IMG/VR virus record: IMGVR_UViG_3300021403_000026
Coordinates: 1-42,026 of that record
Length of the DNA stretch: 42,026 nucleotides
Direction: 5' to 3' (one strand)
Source: a virus
A model generated the notes under the pieces. It did not search any database and had not been told where the DNA came from. It saw nothing but the letters and a program-made list of their open reading frames with translations. Positions 22,082-30,707 of this stretch are shown piece after piece. Every line of letters starts with the position of its first letter. The stretch's first letter is position 1. Both the position numbers and the translations under genes were made by a program.

Positions 22082-22842
22082 GGAAAATCTTCTCACTATT
22101 AATTATGCTCTTAATTACGACCTCACTTCCCGCTCAGGGTATTGGCGGTAAGGCAGGCATTGGCGGTAACGCGGGTATTGGCGGGGGCGCTCCCGCTGCT
22201 CCACCTACCTTTGGTCAGGCTCCAACTCCATGTACCGGAGGCAGCGGTGGGGGGCCTACAGCGATTACTTGTGTAATCTCAGGAAGCGTAACGGCAGGCC
22301 AATTCATTGTCTACGAATCTGATATGGGCGCTAGTTCTGGCACTATGACCGTTAGCGACAATTGCGGAGGAACCTACATTACCGATGTTGGCCCAACCAT
22401 TGTGTCGTTCAATAACGTTCAAGCAGGGCACTCCACCGGATCATCGGGCAGTTGCACGGTCAGCGTCCTGTGCAGTCTCACGTTTACGCAATGCACAATA
22501 ACAATCGCTACGATGAGCGGAGCAAGTGCATTTGATGTTGGAGCGGCGTTGAATACCCAATCCTCGCCGGGAACGGGTGCAAACGCAGTTACAAGCAACG
22601 CAGTAACGACTAACTTTAGAGATTTATGTTTCGGCTACACAATTGAGGGTGCAGGAGCCGGAAGCGGAACTATCACCGCTGGAACAACAATTGCTTGGAC
22701 GTTGGGTGCCAGTAGCTCTGCGGCGTTCAATGCCGGTATTGAATATTTCACTCAAGCTGGGGCGGGAAGCATAACCGCGACATTTACAGACACAACGGCT
22801 GGCTCAACTAGATATACGACGGGTGTTTCATGTTTCCATTAA
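22078..22842 (+). CDS. Secreted Gly-rich protein, possible adhesin
   Basis: The 254-residue product starts MRKIFSLLIMLLITTSLPA, cleaved before QGIGGKAG. It continues with GIGG[K/N]AGIGG repeats and a beta-rich domain of Thr, Ser, Ala and Gly (VISGSVTAGQFIVYESDMGA). Four to six cysteines could pair. Its ATG overlaps the previous stop as ATGA. A longer frame from 22021 lacks a signal peptide and overlaps the upstream gene, so I rejected it. Likely part of the same exported or virion-surface set as its neighbours. Confidence 0.75.
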   Translation: MRKIFSLLIMLLITTSLPAQGIGGKAGIGGNAGIGGGAPAAPPTFGQAPTPCTGGSGGGPTAITCVISGSVTAGQFIVYESDMGASSGTMTVSDNCGGTYITDVGPTIVSFNNVQAGHSTGSSGSCTVSVLCSLTFTQCTITIATMSGASAFDVGAALNTQSSPGTGANAVTSNAVTTNFRDLCFGYTIEGAGAGSGTITAGTTIAWTLGASSSAAFNAGIEYFTQAGAGSITATFTDTTAGSTRYTTGVSCFH

Positions 22843-24275
22843 AGCGATTGACTATTCTCATTCTATTGATGGTATGCGTGACCATGCCTGTTGGCGCTAC
22901 TACCTATTTTCTCGCCAGTTCATCTAATTCTCCTGCTGGCAATGATGGCAATACGGGAACTGATGCAGCTCATCCTTGGCTTTCTCCGAACCACGCGCTT
23001 AACTGTGGTGATGTAATCCTTGCAGCGGCGAGCACGGCGTATAACGCTGGCAATTTCTTCACTGGCAGTTGGGGCACTGTAACTTGTGCTGCTGGAAATA
23101 ACGTTGCTTGGCTTAAATGCGCTGTCTTCGATACTTGTAAGATTACCGGAACATCTTTCGCCGGAATGTGGATCGATAAGAGTTATTGGGGCGTGCAAGG
23201 TTGGGAGATTACAACTCCGCAGACAGATCAATTTGGTCAATGTTTTCAAACTGAACCAAACTTCACGACGCCTGTTAACATTCATCATATCATTTTCGCC
23301 AACAACATTGCCAATGGCTGCGGTGGGGCTGGTATTGCTACCGCGCAAGGCAGTAATAACACCACAGGAGTCGATTACGTTGTATTGATAGGCAACATTG
23401 TTTACAACTCGTCTTCTTCCACAACTGGAGTTTGTGACAGTGCTATTAGCATTGCTGTGCCCATCAATACAGATACGGCTCCAGGAACTCACGACTATGT
23501 GGCAGGGAACTTCACTTGGGCTTCCTTTGATGGGAATCCTTGCAATGGTGGAGTGCCCACGGACGGCGAAGGCATCATTCTCGATACGATTAATTTCTTC
23601 AATTACACTGGTCAAATGGTGGTTCAAAACAACATCGTCTTTCTAAATGGCGGTCGTGGAATTGAAGTCTATTTGAATGCTGCCTTGGATTCTAGAATTT
23701 ATATAAAGTATAACACTCTCTATTCCAATGGAACGGACCCCAATCAGAACAGCAGTGTATGCGGAGACCTCCAGATATATACCGATAGTAAGATTGAGGA
23801 ATTGTTTAACTTGGTTCAAGAGGCTCAATCTACCGGATGCGGGTCAAATCTTCTCTACGCAATGTCCGTTGGCAATGGTGGTCCAACTGACCACGTTTAC
23901 AATAATTTTGCTTATGGAATCAGCGGGCAAAATACCCAAATCAGTACCAGTCCAGGATTCAGCTACGGGCCTGGAAATACATTGGGAACAAGTCCAGCTT
24001 ACTTCAATCCGGTAAATCCGGGCGCCCCATCCTGCGGATCATTTGTGAGCGTTCCTGCATGCATGGCTACGGTAATCTCTAATTTCACTCCGACAAACGC
24101 GACAGCGAAGCCATATGGCTACCAGCCAGTGAGCACTACTTCTATTTATGATCCATTTTATCCTGTATGGCTATGCACGGTAACCAATCTTCCGACTGGC
24201 CTAGTGACGCCAGGTTGCGTGACAGGAGATAGCCTTGCATCAGGAACGGCAATTAGCGGAAAGACGTTGAAATAA
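22830..24275 (+). CDS. Right-handed beta-helix protein with signal peptide, possible polysaccharide lyase/depolymerase
   Basis: The 481-residue product has a signal peptide (MFPLKRLTILILLMVCVTMPVGA, then TTYFLA). The start of the mature part (SPAGNDGNTGTDAAHPW) is like that of pectate-lyase-type beta-helix proteins, which are often annotated as right-handed parallel beta-helix. Repeated Asn-Asn ladders follow (HHIIFANNIANGCGG, VLIGNIVYNSSSS, VVQNNIVFLNGG, YIKYNTLYSNG), typical of stacked helix turns. Tailspikes with this fold cut capsule or exopolysaccharide. Catalytic residues cannot be assigned by eye. The gene overlaps the previous stop and ends just before a duplicated gene start (24279). 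Confidence 0.8.
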   Translation: MFPLKRLTILILLMVCVTMPVGATTYFLASSSNSPAGNDGNTGTDAAHPWLSPNHALNCGDVILAAASTAYNAGNFFTGSWGTVTCAAGNNVAWLKCAVFDTCKITGTSFAGMWIDKSYWGVQGWEITTPQTDQFGQCFQTEPNFTTPVNIHHIIFANNIANGCGGAGIATAQGSNNTTGVDYVVLIGNIVYNSSSSTTGVCDSAISIAVPINTDTAPGTHDYVAGNFTWASFDGNPCNGGVPTDGEGIILDTINFFNYTGQMVVQNNIVFLNGGRGIEVYLNAALDSRIYIKYNTLYSNGTDPNQNSSVCGDLQIYTDSKIEELFNLVQEAQSTGCGSNLLYAMSVGNGGPTDHVYNNFAYGISGQNTQISTSPGFSYGPGNTLGTSPAYFNPVNPGAPSCGSFVSVPACMATVISNFTPTNATAKPYGYQPVSTTSIYDPFYPVWLCTVTNLPTGLVTPGCVTGDSLASGTAISGKTLK

Positions 24276-24278
24276 ACT

Positions 24279-24302
24279 ATGGCGAGATTCGGACTCATCG
24301 GA
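24279..24302 (+). pseudogene. Remnant duplicate of the first eight codons of the gp10-like gene
   Basis: The 24 bases encode MARFGLIG, exactly the first eight residues of the gene that starts at 24337. Every codon except the ATG is a different synonymous codon (GCG/GCT, AGA/CGC, TTC/TTT, GGA/GGC and so on). After that the frame goes wrong and ends at about 24374. This is what remains when a recombination between divergent relatives imports the end of one genome just past the start of the next gene. The intact gene then keeps its own start and its AAGGAG ribosome site. Confidence 0.72.
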
Positions 24303-24336
24303 CTAAAGACGCTTGCCATTAAGGAGTATAGCATAA

Positions 24337-25917
24337 ATGGCTCGCTTTGGCCTAATTGGGCCTTCATATTCTAGCCAAAGCTTGAATGCTGACTGCCAGG
24401 TAACGAAGAACTGGTACGTCGAGCAAATCGAGTCGGCTTACGGTAAATCGGCAATGGCATTGTATCCTACGCCAGGAACGATAATTTTCGCCACGCTGCC
24501 AGGGCAACCCTTGCGCGGGCAACTGGAAATTAACGGGCGTTCGTTTGCTGTAAGCGGAACGAATTTCTGTGAAGTATTTGCCAACGGCACGTTCAGCGTG
24601 ATCGCTCAAGTATTAAACGATCTTCTGCCTGTTTCGATGGTCGCTTCGCCGCAACAACTCTTGCTCGCTAGTGCTGGGAATCTATATGTATATTGGTTGC
24701 AAACTACTACGGGTGGAACGAATCCTCAAGTTGCAGGAACGTTCATACAAGTGCCTGCCAATTTATTTTCTGTTCCTGGTGGCATACAAGGCAGCCCAAT
24801 TCAGGTTGAATACATCGACGGCTTCTTCTTGGTTCTGATGAGAAATTCGCAGACGATTTATATTTCTACGCCGCTCGACGCTTCGACTTGGCCTCCGCTT
24901 CAGATAATTGTTGTAACTGTGTTTTCCGATAACGTACAGTCGATTATCGAGAATCAGCGACGTTTGTACGTACAAGGACGTAAGCGCTCGACGGTATATT
25001 ACGATTCTGGTGGACCGAATATCTTCGATGTCGATCCTAGCGGGACGAGCGAAAACGGCTCTGCTGCTGTGTTTGGCGTTACGCGCGCCGATAACTCTAT
25101 TTACTGGATTGATCAGGACGAACGTGGCGCTGCGATTGCGCGCCGCATGTCGGGATACACGCCGGAACGCATCTCTAATCATGCTATAGAATACGCTTGG
25201 CGCGGCTACGCGAGGAACTCAACGATCAACGATTGCGTAACGTACGCTTATCAAGATCAAGGGCACACGTTTGTACAGTTTAATTTTCCTACTGCGAATG
25301 CAACGTGGGATTACGATATAGCTACAAAGATGTGGCATGAGCGTGCGTTCTTTAACGCTACGACTGGCCTGTATTCCGCGCATAAGAGCTGGAATCATGC
25401 TTTTGCTTTTGGGAAGCATTTGGTGGGCGATCCGCAAAGCGGAAACATTTATCAGATGGAAATTCCTGCTGCTGCGGTGGGCGGCGGTTGGAACTTCGCT
25501 ACTGACGCAGGCGGAGCTTTAATTCGCCGCCTGCGTCGTTCGCCGCACGTTTCGATTGAGAATAAGTATCAGTTTTACAGCGAGGTGATTATTGACGCCG
25601 AGACGGGCTTGGGGCCTCAGCCGCCATTACTTGATGGTGGGGGCCTTGCGCGGGGCCCCAAGCTCACCTTGCGTTGGTCGCGTGATTACGGGCATACATG
25701 GTCGAATGAGTATGACTTGGACGCTGGGCAGGCTGGCGATTTTCGGCACCGCTTACGCAAATCGCGGCTTGGCAGGGCGCGCGATATGGTGATTGAGATT
25801 TCAACGAGCGATCCAATTCCGTGGAGGATTGTGGAAGGTTATTTGTATACCGAGGGTGGCGATGCGCCGCGTAAGGCGCAAGAGCGCCTTGCTCACACTT
25901 ACGGGAGGGTGACGTAG
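24337..25917 (+). CDS. DNA stabilisation/tail hub protein, P22 gp10-like
   Basis: The 526-residue protein fits the phage stabilisation family (P22 gp10): MARFGLIGPSYSSQSLNADC, KNWYVEQIES, then ALYPTPGT, a long beta-propeller-like middle (ILFDNV-type repeats such as SDNVQSIIENQRRLYVQG) and conserved NDCVTYAYQDQGHTF, ATWDYDIATKMWHER. It closes the portal channel after packaging and holds the needle or tailspike. TAAGGAGTATAGCATAA gives a strong ribosome site. The gene is preceded by a duplicated start (24279-24302). Confidence 0.9.
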   Translation: MARFGLIGPSYSSQSLNADCQVTKNWYVEQIESAYGKSAMALYPTPGTIIFATLPGQPLRGQLEINGRSFAVSGTNFCEVFANGTFSVIAQVLNDLLPVSMVASPQQLLLASAGNLYVYWLQTTTGGTNPQVAGTFIQVPANLFSVPGGIQGSPIQVEYIDGFFLVLMRNSQTIYISTPLDASTWPPLQIIVVTVFSDNVQSIIENQRRLYVQGRKRSTVYYDSGGPNIFDVDPSGTSENGSAAVFGVTRADNSIYWIDQDERGAAIARRMSGYTPERISNHAIEYAWRGYARNSTINDCVTYAYQDQGHTFVQFNFPTANATWDYDIATKMWHERAFFNATTGLYSAHKSWNHAFAFGKHLVGDPQSGNIYQMEIPAAAVGGGWNFATDAGGALIRRLRRSPHVSIENKYQFYSEVIIDAETGLGPQPPLLDGGGLARGPKLTLRWSRDYGHTWSNEYDLDAGQAGDFRHRLRKSRLGRARDMVIEISTSDPIPWRIVEGYLYTEGGDAPRKAQERLAHTYGRVT

Positions 25918-25918
25918 A

Positions 25919-26185
25919 ATGCCATTACCCGTAGCGCAGCCGCCAACAAATACGCCACCGTTGATTGTTGACGATAAAGGCAAGATAACGAATGCGTTTG
26001 TTTCGCCGTGGCTCCAGTGGCTCGTTGCAATTTGGAGCAGTATACGCGGGCCGGCAAACACCACGCCGCCAGCAAACTCATCGGCAGTAGGCATTGCTGG
26101 GCAGTTGGCTCAAGACAATAATTTCTTGTATGTGTATAACGGAACAACAAAAACATGGAAACGAATACCGTTAACGGCGTTCTAA
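25919..26185 (+). CDS. Small late protein
   Basis: The 88-residue product is Pro- and Thr-rich at the N-terminus (PVAQPPTNTPPLIVDDKG). It has a short helix (SPWLQWLVAIWSSI) and a C-terminal FLYVYNGTTKTWKRIPL, similar to the ends of small phage tail proteins that bind other subunits. The ATG follows the previous stop directly, and the next gene starts inside its last 31 bases. Function unknown. Confidence 0.72.
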   Translation: MPLPVAQPPTNTPPLIVDDKGKITNAFVSPWLQWLVAIWSSIRGPANTTPPANSSAVGIAGQLAQDNNFLYVYNGTTKTWKRIPLTAF

Positions 26186-26535
26186 AAGTTAAGCGCCTAG
26201 CGCCTGATGAATACGAGAAGCTGCGCAACGTCGAAGAGGGTTACGTCCCTGATCCTGCGCATAGCATCGTGATCGTTGCCGAGCTGGACGAAAAGATCGT
26301 AGGGCGCGCGATGCTGATCCGCCCGTTTCATGTAGAAGGCACATGGCTCGATCACTCGATTCGTAAAGGCACGGTCGGGATTCGCATGTTTCGCTTGCTT
26401 GAAGAAGAAGTGAAAAAGATCGGCATGACTAAAATATTCTCATATTCGCAGAGCGATGAAGTTTCTGGATACCTGGAACGTATGGGCTACAAAAAACAAG
26501 ATGTAACGATTTGGGTAAAGGATGTATGCCGTTAA
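26155..26535 (+). CDS. GNAT-like acetyltransferase fold protein
   Basis: The 126-residue product has strand order and spacing of a small GNAT domain: HSIVIVAELDEKIVGRAMLI, then VEGTWLDHSIRKGTVGIRMF, a helix (RLLEEEVKKIG), TKIFSYSQSDEVSGYLERMG and TIWVK. The acetyl-CoA loop (R/Q-x-x-G-x-G/A) is only partly recognisable, so it may be a non-catalytic member. I recall such proteins beside tail genes in P22-like podoviruses. The ATG overlaps the previous gene by 31 bases and has no clear ribosome site. Confidence 0.72.
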   Translation: METNTVNGVLKVKRLAPDEYEKLRNVEEGYVPDPAHSIVIVAELDEKIVGRAMLIRPFHVEGTWLDHSIRKGTVGIRMFRLLEEEVKKIGMTKIFSYSQSDEVSGYLERMGYKKQDVTIWVKDVCR

Positions 26536-27320
26536 TTGCGCTAGGCGTTGCCGGAGCGGTAGCGGGCGGCGTGGGTTCTGCCGTGGCTGGCAGCGAACAG
26601 GCCGGAGCTGCGAAATCTGCGGCGCAGCTTCAGGCTGATGAAGCAGCGCAGTCGCTTGCGTTTCAGAAGCAAGAATGGAATACGCAACAACAGAATTCAG
26701 CTCCATTCCTTAAGGCTGGAACGCAGGCCGAGGGCGAGCTTTCAGGTCTTACTTCAACTCCGGGACAAGGGCTACTCACGCCATGGACCGAGCAGTTTAA
26801 GGCTCCTACAGCGGCGGAAGCTGAAGCAACGCCTGGTTATCAGTTTATAAAAGAGCAAGGCAACGAAGCGCTACAGAATTCCGCTGCTGCGAGTGGCGGA
26901 TTGCTAACTGGCGGGACGGCCAAAGCTCTCGATCAGTTTAATACCGGACTTGCCGATACGACGTACGGGGAGACGTATTCGCGCGCTTTGCAGGAGTACC
27001 AGACGGCCTACAACACCTTCCAGAATAATCAGACGAATACTTTCAACCGGCTTGCTACGCAGGCTGGCGTGGGGCAAACAACAGCTTCGCAGCTTGGGCA
27101 ACAGGGCCAAGTTGCGGCGTCGAACGTAGCTGGAATAAATTCCACAGCAGGCGCGCAGATCGGACAAAACATTAATAACGCAGGCGCAGCTACAGCGAGC
27201 GGTTATTCTGGCGTGGCGAACGCGGTAACTAGCGGATTTGGTAATATTCAAGGCCTGCTTACGCTTCAAGATTTAATGAAGAATCAGAACAATCCTGGAG
27301 CAACGCAAAGCTATGGCTAG
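26526..27320 (+). CDS. Ejection protein (DNA-transfer type)
   Basis: The 264-residue product opens with a Gly-Ala-rich segment (PLIALGVAGAVAGGVGSAVAG), then AGAAKSAAQLQADEAAQ. It continues with TPGYQFIKEQGNEALQNSAA and a Gln-Asn-rich helix (NTFNRLATQAGVGQTTASQL). This is the usual plan of the small injected proteins of podoviruses (P22 gp7-like), which leave the head with the DNA. The ATG at 26526 follows AAAGG; a TTG at 26511 would extend it by five residues. Confidence 0.8.
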   Translation: MPLIALGVAGAVAGGVGSAVAGSEQAGAAKSAAQLQADEAAQSLAFQKQEWNTQQQNSAPFLKAGTQAEGELSGLTSTPGQGLLTPWTEQFKAPTAAEAEATPGYQFIKEQGNEALQNSAAASGGLLTGGTAKALDQFNTGLADTTYGETYSRALQEYQTAYNTFQNNQTNTFNRLATQAGVGQTTASQLGQQGQVAASNVAGINSTAGAQIGQNINNAGAATASGYSGVANAVTSGFGNIQGLLTLQDLMKNQNNPGATQSYG

Positions 27321-28884
27321 TATTCCTCTATCCGCCCTTTCAATTCGTCCACCGGAAAACCCGTTGGATCAGTACGCTAAAGCTCTTTCCGTGAAGAGCA
27401 TGATTCAGGGGCAACAAATCGGAGAGCAGCAGCTACAGCAGGAAAAAGTCAAGACACAAGAGTCTCAGATTGGTTTAAAGGATATGCAAGCGCGTAGCGC
27501 TGCTATGAGCCAGTGGGATGGAAAAGATCCAAATAATTTAGCTGATCTGATTAGGCAGAATGGCGGATCGTATGACGCTGTTTATGCGGCAAAGAAGCAA
27601 GGCCTTGATTTGCAGCAGCTATATTCCAAAATCGCTTTAGACGATTCAACTACCGGAAAGAATAACCTTGATGTAATTAAAGGTCAGCACGATCAGGTTG
27701 CCGGGGCGCTGGAGTCTTTAGTCGATCCTAAAGCTGTGCCAGATGATCAGCTTCACAATGAAGCGACTAAAACCTTAAATGGGTTAATGGCGGATAAGGT
27801 TCTGGATCGAGATCATGGGCAGCAACTACAAGAACAAATCGATCAAACGAAAGACCCGAATACATTGCGTCAGGGAATTGATCATTACGCAAAGATGCAT
27901 ATGGGAGCTTCTGAAGCGGCAGCTTTAGCGAAGTCTCAAGCTGAATCCGGTAAGTCGGTTGCCGAAGCGAATCTTGCAAATCAAAAACTGAAACTTTACA
28001 CCAGTTCAAAGCCTGGTGATTTCGACTCTCAAATTGATGCGCTAATTCCTCCGACTGCGAATAATCCCAACGCTGATCTTAATAAGCAAGCAAAAACCAT
28101 GGTTAATGGATTGCTTGCGCGTGGCGATTACGAAGGTGCTGCAAAGTCGCTTGAAAATGCGCAACATGTTTTAAATGAGCGCATGCAGACGAACTATGTT
28201 CAAGGGCGCGAAGATATGCGTGCGGCGAATCAGCGCGCCGCGAATCAAGATAACCAACTTCAAAAGAATGCGATTGAGCAGCTTGACAAGGTATGGACCG
28301 ATCCGCAGCATGGCTATACGCAGTTTTTGGCGCAAGCGAACGCAACGCGATCCGCGATTTCTTCAGCGAAAGATGGTAATGAGTTAGCAGCATCTCTTGC
28401 GCCGCTTATGACCGTGCTTGGCGTAAATAGTTTCGCTGGAGTGCATCGCATTAATCCTCAAGAGTACGAAGCTGCTGGTCCTGGCGTTGGTAGTATCTAT
28501 CGACGCATCAATACAACGCTCGATAGAGCCGTTAGTGGTAAGCTTAACCCTGATACTGCAAAAGAAATGAATTCTCTCGTCGGGCAGCTCATAGAGCAAA
28601 AGTACAATTCTTTGCTGCCAGCCTCGCAACTTATCGTTCGTAACGCTCCTGGGCTTGACGCTACGAAAGTAACGATTTTCGATAAGGATGGGAATCCAAA
28701 CACGCTAGATAATGCAGCGAAGGGAATCGTCGCTCCGAAGGCTGGAGGATCGACAAACACAACGATTCAAGTTCCTGAGAATGTAATGAAAGCGCTATCG
28801 AGCGTTGGGACTGGACGGCATACTCTTAGTGACGGTTCGGTTTGGGATAAGCATGCCGATGGTACGATTTTGAAGGCTCAATAA
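27313..28884 (+). CDS. Internal virion/ejection protein 2
   Basis: The 523-residue product is mostly helical and Gln-, Asn- and Ala-rich (QQIGEQQLQQEKVKTQESQI, then SKIALDDSTTG, LAKSQAESGKSVAEANLANQ) with no signal peptide or transmembrane helix. Length, composition and position between two other such genes match the large ejection proteins of podoviruses (P22 gp16/gp20 type), which form the DNA conduit. Its ATG overlaps the previous stop as an 8-base overlap. No catalytic motif such as a transglycosylase Glu is evident. Confidence 0.75.
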   Translation: MASIPLSALSIRPPENPLDQYAKALSVKSMIQGQQIGEQQLQQEKVKTQESQIGLKDMQARSAAMSQWDGKDPNNLADLIRQNGGSYDAVYAAKKQGLDLQQLYSKIALDDSTTGKNNLDVIKGQHDQVAGALESLVDPKAVPDDQLHNEATKTLNGLMADKVLDRDHGQQLQEQIDQTKDPNTLRQGIDHYAKMHMGASEAAALAKSQAESGKSVAEANLANQKLKLYTSSKPGDFDSQIDALIPPTANNPNADLNKQAKTMVNGLLARGDYEGAAKSLENAQHVLNERMQTNYVQGREDMRAANQRAANQDNQLQKNAIEQLDKVWTDPQHGYTQFLAQANATRSAISSAKDGNELAASLAPLMTVLGVNSFAGVHRINPQEYEAAGPGVGSIYRRINTTLDRAVSGKLNPDTAKEMNSLVGQLIEQKYNSLLPASQLIVRNAPGLDATKVTIFDKDGNPNTLDNAAKGIVAPKAGGSTNTTIQVPENVMKALSSVGTGRHTLSDGSVWDKHADGTILKAQ

Positions 28885-28886
28885 CG

Positions 28887-30707
28887 ATGGCTGATCTTAC
28901 AGTTGCGAGCAGCGCGCCTCTTCCCGATCTTTCCGTGAAGAGTAGCATGGCTTTACCTACGACACCTTCTATCAGTGCGCAGCCGGAAAAGCAGCCATCT
29001 AGCTATATTCAAGCGTTGGCATGGGATCAAATTCCTGGCGCGAAGTTAGCTTCTGACGCGATTGATAAGCTCCACGAATGGGCTAATTTCACGCAAGAAG
29101 GTAAAGATCAACACCCGGTTCAAGCCGCTGCCGGGCAATTTGCTGATCGCTTAAAGCAAATGCTTGTTGGTGGAAAAGGTGGCGGCTTAAATATGGAAAC
29201 TGGTTTTTTGAACAATCCTATTACAAGTTCGATTGTTGGTGCTCCAGAAGATGAAACTATTAACCTTGCTCGCGGAGCGATTAAAAAGGTGGGCAGTATA
29301 GCGACTGCGCCATTTGAAGCCGCTAAATCAACCGAAGCCGCTCGTGCCGTAACGCAAAAGCTCGCTCCTGAAACAGCTAATGCGTCCGTGGCAATGACTC
29401 GTGGTGCTGTTTCTACTGGTGGAGCGGCAACAAATGCAATAACAAACGCTGATGTATTGAATCATGCATCTCAGATGGGTGTAAAGCTTACTCCTGCGCA
29501 AGCGCTTGGTACGAACGCGGCTCGTAGCGAACAAACTTTAGGTGAAGAAGCTTTGCTAACAGGTAGTAAAATAAAGGAAGCAGTAGCTGCGCAACGTAGT
29601 AAACTTGAAGATGCGATAGGAGATTTTCAAGACAAGCTTGATCCGCAGCGCGTTGGTATGACTTCAGAATCTGCTGGAGAACACTTACAAAATTCGGCGG
29701 AAATTGCTCGTTCCGTAATGAAAGATAATGTTAACCAAGCCTATTCTGATGTAAAAGCGCAGCAAAGCGATCTTGCTGGAGATGTGACGGGACGCTTACA
29801 GGATTTAATCCATAACGAGCGGTATTTTAAACAGCCAAGTGCGGCGGTTGAACGCCCAGTCCTTCAAACAGAAGCTGCTGATAAAGCGCTAAATGATATC
29901 GAATCCAGTCTTTCGAATTCAGCAATGCAGGGGCGACAATCGATTCAATCTTTGCGTAATCTTAGAACTAATTTTCTGGAGAAAGCAAATCAATATGGTG
30001 CGAACGCTCTTTCTGATTCTGGTCAGCGCATTTACAAGCTTGCAGCTAGTCAGGTGGATAGTGCGATTATGGATGCGGCGCGAGGCACACCGTTCGAGGA
30101 AACTTTCCGAGCAGCAGGCGCTCAGAACGCAAAACTCCAAGAACTATATAACCAACCAGGCTCGCCCCTTTATCGTATCCTCAATACCGACGACCCAGCA
30201 AAAGTTACCGATGGAATCCTCAACAGAAGCTCAGTCCAAGAAATTGAAACGCTGAAAGGCGAGAATTTCGATCTCGGTCCTCTTGCTCGCCAGGCCGTTG
30301 AAGATATTAAAAGCGGAGGATATCGCGTAACGAAAGATGGTCTTGGTGGATATCCTGACACTTTCCTTCGTTCATTGCTTGGACCGGATGCTTCGAAAGA
30401 ATTATATATGAAAGCCGATATCGCTCGTAGGCTTTCTGAGAATTACAATCCATCAGGTTCTGGAAAGGTTTTGCTTGGTGCTTCACAAGTAAAGCCCTGG
30501 ATGGCAGTTGCGGCGCAGGCGGCGCGATCTCGCAGCATGCCTGCTGAAGCTGCAAGCTTTTTACCTAAAGTTACTTCTCCTATTACTGGCGGCGCTCTAG
30601 CAAGCCCTTCTGAAATGTTTAAAAGCGCGGCGCCGCTAGCTGACGATGCTGCTATATCTATTGCAAAAAATGCTGCTCGGTTTAGCGAAAAAAGAGATAA
30701 CAAATGA
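28887..30707 (+). CDS. Internal virion/ejection protein 3
   Basis: The 606-residue product begins with an Ala-Ser-Pro-rich segment. It has the repeated residue style of injected proteins (QALAWDQIPGAKLASDAIDK) and long helices with Gln-Asn (QSLRNLRTNFLEKANQYGAN). Near the C-terminus there is a probable membrane-interacting stretch (MAVAAQAARSRSMPAEAAS). Third in a row after two other ejection-type genes, it matches the P22 gp20/gp16 position. Starts two bases after the previous stop and overlaps the next ATG as ATGA. Confidence 0.75.
   Translation: MADLTVASSAPLPDLSVKSSMALPTTPSISAQPEKQPSSYIQALAWDQIPGAKLASDAIDKLHEWANFTQEGKDQHPVQAAAGQFADRLKQMLVGGKGGGLNMETGFLNNPITSSIVGAPEDETINLARGAIKKVGSIATAPFEAAKSTEAARAVTQKLAPETANASVAMTRGAVSTGGAATNAITNADVLNHASQMGVKLTPAQALGTNAARSEQTLGEEALLTGSKIKEAVAAQRSKLEDAIGDFQDKLDPQRVGMTSESAGEHLQNSAEIARSVMKDNVNQAYSDVKAQQSDLAGDVTGRLQDLIHNERYFKQPSAAVERPVLQTEAADKALNDIESSLSNSAMQGRQSIQSLRNLRTNFLEKANQYGANALSDSGQRIYKLAASQVDSAIMDAARGTPFEETFRAAGAQNAKLQELYNQPGSPLYRILNTDDPAKVTDGILNRSSVQEIETLKGENFDLGPLARQAVEDIKSGGYRVTKDGLGGYPDTFLRSLLGPDASKELYMKADIARRLSENYNPSGSGKVLLGASQVKPWMAVAAQAARSRSMPAEAASFLPKVTSPITGGALASPSEMFKSAAPLADDAAISIAKNAARFSEKRDNK

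Noticed and set aside
22920-23627. 235-residue minus-strand frame opposite the beta-helix gene
   Set aside because: Shadow of the beta-helix gene; its composition is that of reversed Asn/Thr codons.
28270-28300. TTGACA-like sequence on the plus strand
   Set aside because: Inside an ejection-protein gene with no matching -10 at 16-18 bases.
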